Shown here in pieces: positions 29,748 through 37,458 of a stretch of 37,458 nucleotides of DNA. Source of the DNA: an uncultured Clostridia bacterium (GTDB lineage Bacteria > Bacillota > Clostridia > TANB77 > CAG-508). Position numbers and translations under genes: made by a program. Within the stretch, counting starts at the first letter, position 1. Each line of letters begins with the position of its first letter. Under the pieces are notes generated by a model. That model saw only the letters and a list, made by a program, of their open reading frames with translations. It was not told the origin of the DNA and did no database searches. The stretch spans positions 1-37,458 of the forward strand of contig CALXPP010000019.1 of the NCBI GenBank assembly GCA_944390345.1, written 5' to 3'.

Positions 29748-32630
29748 ATGAACGAAAGAATAGATGAGATAGATAGTTTAGAAGCATCAGGAATTCTTGA
29801 GAATCGTCAAAATGTAGATAGAGAAAACGAAGAAAATTTAAACCGTAGTATTGACGATTTGAGAACTATAGATGAATTGAAAAGAAGTAAAGTTACAGAA
29901 GCTGTACAAGCAAGTACGGTTTATAATAATTTGTCTGAAATACCAGGATTAAATACAAGAGAGTTTTTAAATTCTATTGTAGATATGTATATGGTTTTAG
30001 ATGCTAAAACACCAGGAAACCCAGAATATATAGATTTTGAATCTTTGAATATAATAATTAATACTGTTAAAGAGCATGAAATTGATTTAATTCCAAATGG
30101 TATTGTAACTAATGATGATGGCACTATAAATAAAATTGAATCAGCAGAGCAAATACACGATATGACAGGTATACCAGTATCTCAAATTTTAGCACAAAAT
30201 AAATATGACAATAGCTTTGAAATATCTAATGTTAGATATAATGCATCTTCACAACAGAAAATGTTTGAGGTAGTTTTAGGTAACTGTGATGGAGATACGA
30301 AAGAAGCTAACATTATATATAATAATTATATGAAGCAACAAAGAGCAATACAAAAATTTTTAGACGAAAATAAAGAACTAAAACTTACAGAGAAAGATAA
30401 AACTCCTAGAGTCAAGGGGAAAAAATTTAAAATAGCAGGAAAAGAAGTTGAGGTGACTTCAGTAGTAAATAGTGCTGCCTTTAAACAATTAAAAGGAAAA
30501 AAATTAACATATTTAGGAACTCATACATATAAGTATATGAAAACTTTAGAAGATGTTGATATTATACAATTAGGTTATGATTACAATATTTTCGATAAAG
30601 ATATTCCAGATGAAAAAAAGCAGGAATATCTTCAAAATTTAAAAGAAATTCAAGAAAAGCATCCTGATAATAAATTCATAAATAAAATGCTAGATAAAAA
30701 TGGAAATATAAATTTTGCAAAAGCAGTTGCATTTGCTAAAATTTTTGAGAAAAATTATAATAATGAGAAAAACAAAGTTGACCTTGAAGAATATTTAAAA
30801 GAAGATTCAATAGAACTATTAAAAATGGATATACCAAACAAACGCCAATTTTTATCAGATATATATATAGCGACTACAAGTAAAGATAAGTATAGACAGC
30901 AATTAGCTAGAGAACTATTATCAAGAACAAAGTCACAAGGAGTAGAGTTATTTTCTAAAGATTGGGGAGATTTAACTCCTGAGATGGTATTGAATATTTA
31001 TAACTCTGAATTTACAACAGATTATAAAGCAGATTCGCCAACTTTTAAAAGATTTATTGAAACAAGAAAATTAAATTCTCTAACAGCGGAAGCAAAATTT
31101 GATAAAATAAGATATTCTATAGAAAATCAAGGGAAAAATGATATAGAGTTTTCTTCATCTAATGAGAAAAAAGCTTTCTCAAAAGTATCAGATAGAGTAG
31201 AGATATTAAAATCTCAAATAAAAGAATTGGGAATGGGAAATGCCCGTCGAGAAAAAGAAATTGAGATAGCAAATGTTTTAGATAAATTAGAGTTTAAAGG
31301 TACAGATTGTGCAAATGCTCTAACTGTAAAGTTATTATATGCAAAATTATGTGAAAGAGACTATGCATTATCACACGGTAAATATCCAGAAACAAAAGAA
31401 GAGAAAGTTTATGCATATAAAAATCTAGTAGCTCATACAGATGCGAATGCTCTATCACAATATATGAAAAGAAATCCAGCTATTTTTGGAGATTTTATTG
31501 CAGATGTTCAAAATATGGATATTAAAGAAGTTGAAAAAATGCTAGAACAAAATAGGTTAAAATCTTCAAAAGAAAATATATCTATAGATAAATTAATGAA
31601 AGAGGTTGAATATGCAGGTATAAAGGGTGGAGAAAAAGACTTAGAAGTTAATGAAAAAGTAGTCGATTTTAGAATGAAACTAGCTTTATTAAGAAAATAT
31701 GAAAAAATGGCTGGCAAAAGAAATATTTCTTCAGAAGAAAAAGCGGAAGCAAAAGAAAATTTTGAAAAATATAAAGAAGAATTTAAAAAAACACTAAGAG
31801 AATTACCAACAGCATATAAGACTTCAGCACTAGTACTGAGAATTTTGGAAGGAAATCTTAATAAAAGAACCCAAGAAGAAATATTTAAGGTTATAAAAGA
31901 TTCTATTATAGAAGAAAAGGAAAAAGTACAAGAGGAAGAAAAAGAAACACTTATAAGTAAAATAAAAAAATGGCGAGATATACGAAAAATATCAAAAGAT
32001 AGAGAGCAAAAGTTGCAAGACATTTTAGACGGAAAAAGAGATGTTATGAAAGCTAGTGAAGTTTCAAGAATAAGTTTAGAAGATAAAACAAAAATTTCTG
32101 AAGCTAGAGCAGCAAAAATGGATAGAGAATTTAGGAAAGCTATGCAACCAGAAAAATATGGTAAAATAGATGATAAACCTTCTAAGACTTCAAAAGAAAA
32201 AGCTCAAGAGAATAAATCTAAAGAAGAAACCTCTTTAACAAAACCTAAAGAAAATAGAATCTTAAAATTTTTACAAGATACCTTTGACTTAGCAGGAAAA
32301 GCCGGAGAACAAATAGTAAATGGTTCTCAAAAAGCAGCAGAAAATATAGGAAATTTTGTAAACAATATAGGAAAAGTTCAAAAAAATAAAGCTATAAAAG
32401 ATGCAAAAGATAAATTACCAAAAGAAGATGCAGAAAAAGTAGAGAAAATGTACAAAGAACCAGAAGATAAATCAAAAGAATGGATAGTATCAAAAGAAGT
32501 ACTAGAAGAAAATAAAGCAAAAGCTAAGAAAGATAAACAACAAGAAAAAGAAAGACAAGAACAGAAAGATAGGCAAAAATCAGAACAAAAAACAGTGCCT
32601 ACAGGACCAGAAAATGCAGGAGGAAGATAG
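29748..32630 (+). CDS. Large cytosolic protein of unknown function, 960 aa
   Basis: I do not recognise a family. There is no signal peptide and no convincing membrane helix. Residues about 1-330 look globular (for example IPGLNTREFLNSIVDMYMV, DMTGIPVSQILAQNKYD, TYLGTHTYKYMKTLEDVD). About 330-780 is strongly helical and rich in Lys and Glu. The tail (about 830-960) is low-complexity, Lys/Gln/Glu-rich, with an embedded amphipathic segment (RILKFLQDTFDLAGKAGEQIV). Codon use is host-like. The stop TAG abuts the trmFO ATG, so translation is coupled to a tRNA modification enzyme. The insertion between topA and trmFO, often adjacent in Firmicutes, is unusual. Confidence 0.75.
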   Translation: MNERIDEIDSLEASGILENRQNVDRENEENLNRSIDDLRTIDELKRSKVTEAVQASTVYNNLSEIPGLNTREFLNSIVDMYMVLDAKTPGNPEYIDFESLNIIINTVKEHEIDLIPNGIVTNDDGTINKIESAEQIHDMTGIPVSQILAQNKYDNSFEISNVRYNASSQQKMFEVVLGNCDGDTKEANIIYNNYMKQQRAIQKFLDENKELKLTEKDKTPRVKGKKFKIAGKEVEVTSVVNSAAFKQLKGKKLTYLGTHTYKYMKTLEDVDIIQLGYDYNIFDKDIPDEKKQEYLQNLKEIQEKHPDNKFINKMLDKNGNINFAKAVAFAKIFEKNYNNEKNKVDLEEYLKEDSIELLKMDIPNKRQFLSDIYIATTSKDKYRQQLARELLSRTKSQGVELFSKDWGDLTPEMVLNIYNSEFTTDYKADSPTFKRFIETRKLNSLTAEAKFDKIRYSIENQGKNDIEFSSSNEKKAFSKVSDRVEILKSQIKELGMGNARREKEIEIANVLDKLEFKGTDCANALTVKLLYAKLCERDYALSHGKYPETKEEKVYAYKNLVAHTDANALSQYMKRNPAIFGDFIADVQNMDIKEVEKMLEQNRLKSSKENISIDKLMKEVEYAGIKGGEKDLEVNEKVVDFRMKLALLRKYEKMAGKRNISSEEKAEAKENFEKYKEEFKKTLRELPTAYKTSALVLRILEGNLNKRTQEEIFKVIKDSIIEEKEKVQEEEKETLISKIKKWRDIRKISKDREQKLQDILDGKRDVMKASEVSRISLEDKTKISEARAAKMDREFRKAMQPEKYGKIDDKPSKTSKEKAQENKSKEETSLTKPKENRILKFLQDTFDLAGKAGEQIVNGSQKAAENIGNFVNNIGKVQKNKAIKDAKDKLPKEDAEKVEKMYKEPEDKSKEWIVSKEVLEENKAKAKKDKQQEKERQEQKDRQKSEQKTVPTGPENAGGR

Positions 32631-33980
32631 ATGAAACAAGAAGCTATTGTAATAGGAGGAGGACTTGCTGGTACAGAAGCAGCCTTGCAATTAGCTAAAA
32701 GAGGAATAAAAGTAAAATTATATGAAATGAAACCAATTAAATATTCTGAAGCTCACTCAAACAAGAATTTGGCAGAAATTGTTTGTAGCAATTCTTTTAA
32801 ATCGAATCTTTTAACAAATGCTTGTGGATTATTAAAAGAAGAATTAAGAAGACTAGGTTCATTTTTAATACAGACAGCAGATAATACTTCTGTTCCTGCA
32901 GGACAAGCTTTAGCTGTAGACAGAGAAGAATTTGCAAAAAAAGTAACAGAGTTAATAGAAAAAGAAGAAAATATAGAGCTAATAAGAGAAGAAATTAAAG
33001 AAATACCTGAAGAAGTACCTGTAATCATAGCAACAGGACCATTAACTTCAGAAGCTTTAGCAGAAGATATAAAAACTTTTCTTGGAGAAAAACAATTATA
33101 TTTTTATGATGCAGCAGCTCCAATAATAGAAAAAGAATCTATAGATTTCAATATAGCTTTTTATGGAAATAGATATGAACAAGAAAGAGAAAAAGAAGAG
33201 AATATAGAGCTATGGAAAAAACGAATAGAAAATGAGGAAAAAAGCTATATTAATCTTCCAATGAATAAAGAAGAATATGAGAGCTTTTACAATGAACTTA
33301 TTAATGCAGAAGTTGTTACATTGCACGATTTTGAAAAAAGAGAAATATTTGAAGGCTGTATGCCAATAGAAATAATGGCAAAAAGAGGAATAGATACATT
33401 AAGATATGGTCCACTTAAGCCAGTAGGATTTACAGACAAAAGAACAGGATATAGACCTTATGCGATTGTTCAGCTAAGACAAGACAACAAAGAAGCTTCT
33501 TTATATAATATGGTAGGATTTCAAACAAATTTGAAATTTCCAGAGCAAAAAAGAGTATTTAGAAAAATTCCTGGCTTAGAAAATGCAAATTTTTTAAAGT
33601 ATGGTGTAATGCATAGAAATACATATATACAATCAACTAAATTATTAAATAGTAAATATCAACTTAAAACAAATCAGAATATATATTTTGCAGGGCAAAT
33701 AACAGGAGTAGAAGGATATGTTGAATCAATATCTTCTGGCTTAGTAGCAGGGATAAATTTAGCAAATCAGATATTAGAAAAAGAAGAACTTATATTACCG
33801 AAAGAAACTGTAATAGGAGCATTAGCAGATTATATATCTACTGAAAAAGAAAACTTCCAGCCTATGAATGCTAATTTTGGAATATTGCCACAACTTCCAG
33901 AAAAGATTAAAGATAAGAAACTAAAATACTTGAAATTAGCTGAAATAAGTCTAGAAAAAATTTCTAATATAAAACTTTAA
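32631..33980 (+). CDS. trmFO: tRNA (m5U54) methyltransferase TrmFO, folate/FAD dependent
   Basis: Flavoprotein methylating U54 of the tRNA T-loop with methylene-tetrahydrofolate, 449 aa. N-terminal FAD Rossmann motif VIGGGLAGTEAALQLAKRG (about 7-25), YEMKPIKYSEAHS (about 32-44), the catalytic cysteine context EIVCSNSFKSN (about 49-59), SVPAGQALAVDRE, and the second functional cysteine in FEGCMPIEIMAKRGIDTLRYGPLKPVG. C-terminal FAD contact FAGQITGVEGYVES. Its start overlaps nothing but directly follows the previous stop, with the ribosome binding site (AGGAGG) inside the upstream coding region. Confidence 0.96.
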   Translation: MKQEAIVIGGGLAGTEAALQLAKRGIKVKLYEMKPIKYSEAHSNKNLAEIVCSNSFKSNLLTNACGLLKEELRRLGSFLIQTADNTSVPAGQALAVDREEFAKKVTELIEKEENIELIREEIKEIPEEVPVIIATGPLTSEALAEDIKTFLGEKQLYFYDAAAPIIEKESIDFNIAFYGNRYEQEREKEENIELWKKRIENEEKSYINLPMNKEEYESFYNELINAEVVTLHDFEKREIFEGCMPIEIMAKRGIDTLRYGPLKPVGFTDKRTGYRPYAIVQLRQDNKEASLYNMVGFQTNLKFPEQKRVFRKIPGLENANFLKYGVMHRNTYIQSTKLLNSKYQLKTNQNIYFAGQITGVEGYVESISSGLVAGINLANQILEKEELILPKETVIGALADYISTEKENFQPMNANFGILPQLPEKIKDKKLKYLKLAEISLEKISNIKL

Positions 33981-34033
33981 AATATTGATAAAATCAACAA
34001 ATAATTAAAGTGTAAAAAAATTATGTAAAACTA

Positions 34034-34062
34034 TTGAAACATTGTAATAAATATGTTATAAT
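34034..34062 (+). promoter_or_regulatory. Promoter of the 37-aa / 715-aa gene pair
   Basis: -35 TTGAAA (34034-34039), 17-bp spacer, perfect -10 TATAAT (34057-34062). Confidence 0.8.
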
Positions 34063-34128
34063 GTTAACAGTTGTAATTATGCGGAAAATAAGAATGTATA
34101 GTAAATACAGAAGAAAGGAGTTTGGAAA

Positions 34129-34242
34129 ATGGATACAAAACTAAATCAAAAAGGAAAAGAGCTAATTGAGAAAATGGCAGAAACTAGGGTTGAATTAGCA
34201 GAGATGTCTGCTGATATAGAAGTTGAAAAAGAAAATATGTAA
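34129..34242 (+). CDS. Small protein, 37 aa
   Basis: Short gene with ATG at 34129, strong Shine-Dalgarno AAAGGAG (34114-34120) at 8-nt spacing, and a promoter about 65 nt upstream. The product is charged and probably a single amphipathic helix (KELIEKMAETRVELAEMSAD), ending in EVEKENM before TAA. No family recognised. It is co-transcribed with the 715-aa coiled-coil protein, so it may be a partner or only a leader peptide for it. Confidence 0.65.
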   Translation: MDTKLNQKGKELIEKMAETRVELAEMSADIEVEKENM

Positions 34243-34262
34243 ATTTAAAGAGAAAATAAAAG

Positions 34263-34295
34263 AAGGAGGATATTAAGTAATTTAAATTTACTTAA
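34263..34295 (+). other. Strong Shine-Dalgarno followed by a hairpin, ahead of the 715-aa gene
   Basis: AAGGAGGA (34263-34270) has no start codon at normal distance. A hairpin TTAAGTAA / TTACTTAA (34273-34280 / 34288-34295) lies between it and the ATG at 34307, whose local AGGA is too close (2-3 nt). Folding the hairpin would bring the strong site to about 13 nt from the ATG. Confidence 0.4.
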
Positions 34296-34306
34296 TTAAA
34301 AGGAAA

Positions 34307-36454
34307 ATGTCAACATTACAAGAATTAGAAGAAAAATATGTTAATATTGATAATAATGTTAGGGGTTTAAAAAAAGAAGCAAAAGATAAAGAGAAAATAT
34401 TAAAAGATACGAGAAAAGAAAGAAGCAATTTAGAAAAGGAGATTGACTCTCTAAATAAAAGATGGAAAGGTTTTGAAAGTGTAAGTGAAACTGAGAAAGA
34501 TCCCAGCAGAAAAACTGACTATCAAGAAGAAGCAAAAAAAGCAAAAATAGAATTAGATGAAAAAAGAAAAAGATTTGATGAATTAAATAAAGTGCAAACT
34601 GGCTATGACGAACTTAAAAGAAGAATAGAAATTGAAGAAAAAAACATGGATGCCATATTATTAGAATTTGCACAAGATCCTAGAATAAATGGTTATTTAC
34701 AAGATGAAATTAAATTACGATTTAGAAAAAGTTTTGAAGAAACAGAAAAAAAGGAGCAGGAACAGGAGAACTCACAAGAAAAATTTTCAAATGATTTATT
34801 AGATGAAAAAGTATTTGGAAATCAATTGAAAGCTTTTCGAATTGCATTTGAAGAATTCAATTCTATAAATCCTTATGCTTTAGATCCAGAAACTAAATCT
34901 AAAAGAGAACAAGCTCGAGAAAATTATGAAGCAAAATTAAGTGAATTAAACGAGGCAATTAAAAATAGAGCTGAATATAAAGATTTAGAGTTAACACAAG
35001 CTGATTATGATGCAATGATAGCTGGACCTGTAGATGGAAAATATGTTATGCCATCAATGCAAGAAAATTTAAAAAGGTTCTCTGATAAGAGAAAAAAATT
35101 ACAAGATAAACAAGATGCAATATTGCAAAAAATAGAAAGAAGTGTAGGTCCAAGAACAGGTTCTTTAGCTACTATAGAAAAACAACTAAAAGATATGAAT
35201 GATAATATTATTAAATTAGAAGAAGCGATTAAACAACAAGAATCAAACTCAGAAGATCTTGGTAAAAAGTTAGAAGTGATTTCAAATAATAAAGCTAGAT
35301 TAAACGAGTTAATGCAAAAAGCAACTTTGCCAGAAGATATAGTAAAAGCAGAAAAGCAAGCAGAAGTCGACTATGAAAAAGCTTTAAAAAAATCAGGAGA
35401 TAAGGGAATTGTTTCAAAAGATATTGTACCAGATTTAAATAATCCAGATTCAGATATTGCTAAAAAATATATGGAATTTAAAAAGGCTGATTTAAAAATA
35501 AGAAAAGCATTTTTAGATTGTCAAACAACAGATTCATCATCAGATAAAGCTTTAAAAGATAAAAAAGAAGCTTTAAAAATAGCTATCAGTGATTACTATA
35601 ATATTTCTAGCGAGTTAAAGACATTAACTGGATTTGATACAAATGCTTGGCATCAATACTTAATGCGTGAATTAAACGATAAAATCTTAAACGGAGAAAC
35701 AATAGATGAAGCATATAATGGAGAGTTAATTAAGGCAAGAATTTCTAGACTAGGAAAAGATTTTAAAGTATTAAGAGTAGATAATACTCTTGAAGATGTA
35801 AATGATATTGTAGAAGCTATGCAAAATAAACAAGAAAAAATATTAAGTGGAACACCAGGAACATTAAGCTGGAATAATATTAATAAAGATATAGATAATT
35901 ATCATGCTGAAATGAAAAATATTTTTCAGCTTTTACAAGATACAGGAGCAAAAGGAATAGAAAAAATAGGAGATTTATTTTCAAGGATTAAAAGTTCTAT
36001 TATTAGAAGAGCAGGATTTTTTGCTAAATTGTTTGGAAGAACATATTCAGATCCAGAACAAGCTACATTTCTAGTATCTTCAGAAGAAGATGTAAGGAAA
36101 TTAGAAAAAGAAGTAAAAGATGCAAGAGAAGCATATAAAAAAGCTATTGATAATAGAGAAAAGAAATTAAATGAACAAATAAGTGAGGATGAAAGAAAAG
36201 AACTTGAAGGCTTAATAGAAATAGATGGAAAAGAAGAAGAATATACTTCTTCAAAAGATAGTATCGATAAAAATTTAACAGAAATGAGAACTAAAAAAAC
36301 AGAATTAGAAGGAAAAAGAGATGAATTAAATGAAGATAAGAATAATCTAGAAGCTTCTGTAATTAAAAATCCAGAAGAAATTGGACATGGAGAAGCAAAG
36401 AAATTAGTAACAAAAACAATAAGAAAGTTTGAAAAAGATGAAGATGTAAGATAG
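34307..36454 (+). CDS. Coiled-coil protein of unknown function, 715 aa
   Basis: No family recognised. The protein is Lys/Glu-rich with long heptad-like coiled coils at about 1-140 (starting STLQELEEKYVN) and about 600-700. A central helical part (about 150-530) lies between them. A more hydrophobic amphipathic patch at about 540-585 (FQLLQDTGAKGIEKIGDLF, RRAGFFAKLFGR) may touch membrane. No signal peptide. The LQDT-plus-amphipathic-helix segment recalls that of the 960-aa protein upstream, so the two may be distantly related or share a localisation element; this is a weak similarity by eye. Codon use is host-like. A terminator follows. Confidence 0.72.
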   Translation: MSTLQELEEKYVNIDNNVRGLKKEAKDKEKILKDTRKERSNLEKEIDSLNKRWKGFESVSETEKDPSRKTDYQEEAKKAKIELDEKRKRFDELNKVQTGYDELKRRIEIEEKNMDAILLEFAQDPRINGYLQDEIKLRFRKSFEETEKKEQEQENSQEKFSNDLLDEKVFGNQLKAFRIAFEEFNSINPYALDPETKSKREQARENYEAKLSELNEAIKNRAEYKDLELTQADYDAMIAGPVDGKYVMPSMQENLKRFSDKRKKLQDKQDAILQKIERSVGPRTGSLATIEKQLKDMNDNIIKLEEAIKQQESNSEDLGKKLEVISNNKARLNELMQKATLPEDIVKAEKQAEVDYEKALKKSGDKGIVSKDIVPDLNNPDSDIAKKYMEFKKADLKIRKAFLDCQTTDSSSDKALKDKKEALKIAISDYYNISSELKTLTGFDTNAWHQYLMRELNDKILNGETIDEAYNGELIKARISRLGKDFKVLRVDNTLEDVNDIVEAMQNKQEKILSGTPGTLSWNNINKDIDNYHAEMKNIFQLLQDTGAKGIEKIGDLFSRIKSSIIRRAGFFAKLFGRTYSDPEQATFLVSSEEDVRKLEKEVKDAREAYKKAIDNREKKLNEQISEDERKELEGLIEIDGKEEEYTSSKDSIDKNLTEMRTKKTELEGKRDELNEDKNNLEASVIKNPEEIGHGEAKKLVTKTIRKFEKDEDVR

Positions 36455-36472
36455 ATTAAGTGTAATTTTTAG

Positions 36473-36501
36473 AGGCTATATAAAAAATATAGCCTTTTTT
36501 A
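36473..36501 (+). terminator. Terminator after the 715-aa gene
   Basis: Perfect 9-bp stem AGGCTATAT / ATATAGCCT (36473-36481 / 36487-36495), loop AAAAA, T run. From here to 36644 I see nothing but A+T-rich DNA with frequent stops. Confidence 0.9.
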
Positions 36502-36644
36502 TTTGGAAATAAAATAGTTAGAAGTATAAAAGAAAGATATAAGCAAGAAAAAATAGGATAGCAAAAATAAAAATTATTTACTAAAGAATAAGTTAGATGA
36601 TTTAATAAAAACTACCGAAAATAACCTGATTTTAAAGGCTTTTC

Positions 36645-36673
36645 TTGATTTATATTTGAAAATATGCTATAAT
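36645..36673 (+). promoter_or_regulatory. Promoter of the 77-aa membrane protein
   Basis: -35 TTGATT (36645-36650), 17-bp spacer, perfect -10 TATAAT (36668-36673). The leader of about 86 nt contains the inverted repeat ACCTGTGT / ACACAGGT (36686-36693 / 36740-36747) and two copies of TTTTATTTCGA between the arms. Confidence 0.7.
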
Positions 36674-36765
36674 AATAATATGAGAACCTGTGTGTTTTTA
36701 TTTCGAGACAGTTTTATTTCGACTTAAAGACTAAAATAGACACAGGTACCTAGGAAGGAGAACAT

Positions 36766-36999
36766 ATGAAAGAGATGAATCCGATACTTCGGAACTTGCT
36801 TGTAGCACTTGGTGTTGCAGCAGCGGTAGTGGTACTGGGAATTGCCGCAAAATTCGGCGGACAGTTGGTGGACTATGTCCTAAAAAATGGAACTGGAACA
36901 TTATTGATAATTGCCATTGTTGCATTGGTATCAGCTGTGGTTTTCGGAGCAGTTGAAATGATTGCTTCAAAATCTACTAAAATCAACAAGAAGAAGTGA
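36766..36999 (+). CDS. Small membrane protein, 77 aa (foreign composition)
   Basis: ATG at 36766 with Shine-Dalgarno AAGGAG (36755-36760). The product has two hydrophobic helices (about 10-32 and 44-66), small residues (Gly, Ala, Val) and a basic tail (KSTKINKKK). No family recognised; a holin-like or bacteriocin-like peptide is possible but unsupported. G+C content and codon use (GCG, CCG, GGC, CGG) differ from the neighbours, and the stop is TGA, rare here. Its only internal Arg (residue 9) is CGG; with a +1 shift it would read GGA ACT TGC TTG then TAG, ending after 12 residues. It sits between an unknown gene and rpsL. Confidence 0.6.
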   Translation: MKEMNPILRNLLVALGVAAAVVVLGIAAKFGGQLVDYVLKNGTGTLLIIAIVALVSAVVFGAVEMIASKSTKINKKK

Positions 37000-37016
37000 C
37001 AATTAACAGGAAACCA

Positions 37017-37087
37017 GCTCAGAGTTCTGAGCGAAAGGGAGACCAAATGGAAAAAGCGAAAGCTGATCCATCTGGTCTTTTCCTTTT
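37017..37087 (+). terminator. Structured 3' end of the 77-aa gene
   Basis: A first hairpin GCTCAGA / TCTGAGC (37017-37023 / 37026-37032) is followed by an 11-bp stem with one mismatch (37041-37051 / 37067-37077). The second stem encloses a GC-GAAA-GC mini-stem and leads to TTTTCCTTTT. The second structure should be the terminator. Confidence 0.75.
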
Positions 37088-37124
37088 GCTTTACGGAAAT
37101 AATAAAAAATCGCTTGTAAATATA

Positions 37125-37153
37125 TTGACTTTATAAAATAAAGATGATAAAAT
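37125..37153 (+). promoter_or_regulatory. rpsL (str operon) promoter
   Basis: -35 TTGACT (37125-37130), 17-bp spacer, -10 TAAAAT (37148-37153). The leader contains a hairpin CTAATGTA / TACATTAG (37162-37169 / 37184-37191) of unknown role. Confidence 0.75.
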
Positions 37154-37243
37154 ATTATACGCTAATGTAGGATGGAATAATTTTACATTAGTAGGTATAT
37201 TTATATAAATTAAATAAGAATAAAGGGAGGTGAATCATAAGAA

Positions 37244-37458
37244 ATGCCAACAATTAACCAATTAGTAAGAAAAGGAAGAAAAACAACACAAACAAAATCA
37301 ACAGCTCCTGCACTACAAAAAGGATACAACTCTAGAAAGAAAACTCAAACAAACAATAGAGCACCACAAAAAAGAGGTGTATGTACTGTTGTAAAAACTG
37401 TAACACCTAAGAAACCAAACTCAGCTTTAAGAAAAGTTGCCAGAGTTAGACTTTCAAA
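37244..37458 (+). CDS. rpsL: Ribosomal protein S12 (partial, cut by window end)
   Basis: Start of small-subunit protein S12, a decoding-centre component; 71 codons are visible. It begins [13 protein letters not shown], with [45 protein letters not shown] following, the highly conserved S12 N-terminal half. The [10 protein letters not shown] loop includes the Lys equivalent to E. coli K42, where streptomycin-resistance changes occur; wild-type Lys is present. Shine-Dalgarno GGGAGGTGA (37225-37232). The gene continues past the window and normally leads rpsG-fusA-tuf. S12 affects decoding accuracy, which may matter for the CGG frame shifts. Confidence 0.97.
   Translation, partial: MPTINQLVRKGRKTTQTKSTAPALQKGYNSRKKTQTNNRAPQKRGVCTVVKTVTPKKPNSALRKVARVRLS

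Noticed and set aside
31508..32023. 171-codon minus-strand open frame inside the 960-aa gene
   Set aside because: It is Ser/Phe-rich, the usual antisense of Lys/Glu-rich coding DNA, and has no promoter or Shine-Dalgarno. Treated as a shadow.

Overview
The window is very A+T-rich DNA with short intergenic gaps, strong AGGAGG-type ribosome binding sites and repeated TTGAnn-N17-TATAAT promoters. It carries a split dcw (division and cell wall) cluster, a trimeric [FeFe]-hydrogenase, a meso-DAP-type MurE, a PerR-type regulator and a sortase. This points to an anaerobic low-GC Firmicute (Clostridia), probably an uncultured gut lineage. The species cannot be named from the sequence alone. No tRNA, rRNA, CRISPR array or transposase gene was seen.

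Layout. 1-2.5 kb: sortase, an unknown protein, a PerR/Fur regulator and a FlaR-like P-loop kinase. 2.5-5.2 kb: htpG, with its own promoter and a CIRCE-like operator, and a YgjP-like metallopeptidase. 5.2-9.2 kb: a TVP38/DedA-type membrane protein and a DUF1836 regulator on the minus strand, divergent from an acyl-CoA synthetase, then a GT51 transglycosylase. 9.3-11.6 kb: a ComEC-like metallo-beta-lactamase-fold protein (minus), a duplicated DUF3006 protein and a cysteine-free thioredoxin-fold protein. 11.7-17.1 kb: mraZ, rsmH, ftsL, a compositionally foreign choline-binding-type secreted protein, and ftsI. 17.2-22.3 kb: hydCBA, an HD-domain protein and a convergent Cu/Zn superoxide dismutase. 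22.4-27.2 kb: the second dcw part, murE-mraY-ftsW-murG. 27.3-36.5 kb: topA, a 960-aa unknown protein, trmFO, a 37-aa protein and a 715-aa coiled-coil protein. 36.6-37.5 kb: a foreign-looking 77-aa membrane protein and the start of rpsL (window edge).

The most striking observation concerns the codon CGG. I read every CGG triplet in the window. In the host-type genes CGG is never an ordinary in-frame Arg codon. It occurs in frame exactly four times. In three of these (ftsI, hydC, ftsW) the conserved protein continues only if the C of CGG is skipped and the next codon is read as GGN (Gly). In the fourth (the HD-domain protein) skipping the C gives Gly followed at once by TAG, inside the loop of the gene's own terminator, whereas the unshifted frame runs antisense into sodC. 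The site-2 shift is confined to about 6 nt by a stop codon in the downstream frame. The pattern suggests programmed, or code-level, +1 frameshifting at CGG (functionally CGGN read as Gly), perhaps because CGG has no efficient cognate tRNA. The only genes that use CGG as plain Arg are the two compositionally foreign ones (5 codons in total). Under the +1 rule both would terminate within about 13 codons, so the rule could also act as a barrier to transferred genes. Sequencing error has to be excluded from reads, but random errors should not always fall at an in-frame CGG.

Other notable features are an 11-12 copy ACAAAAGAT-type repeat array between mraZ and rsmH, GTGG boxes at the mraZ start, and the htpG promoter/CIRCE/hairpin arrangement.
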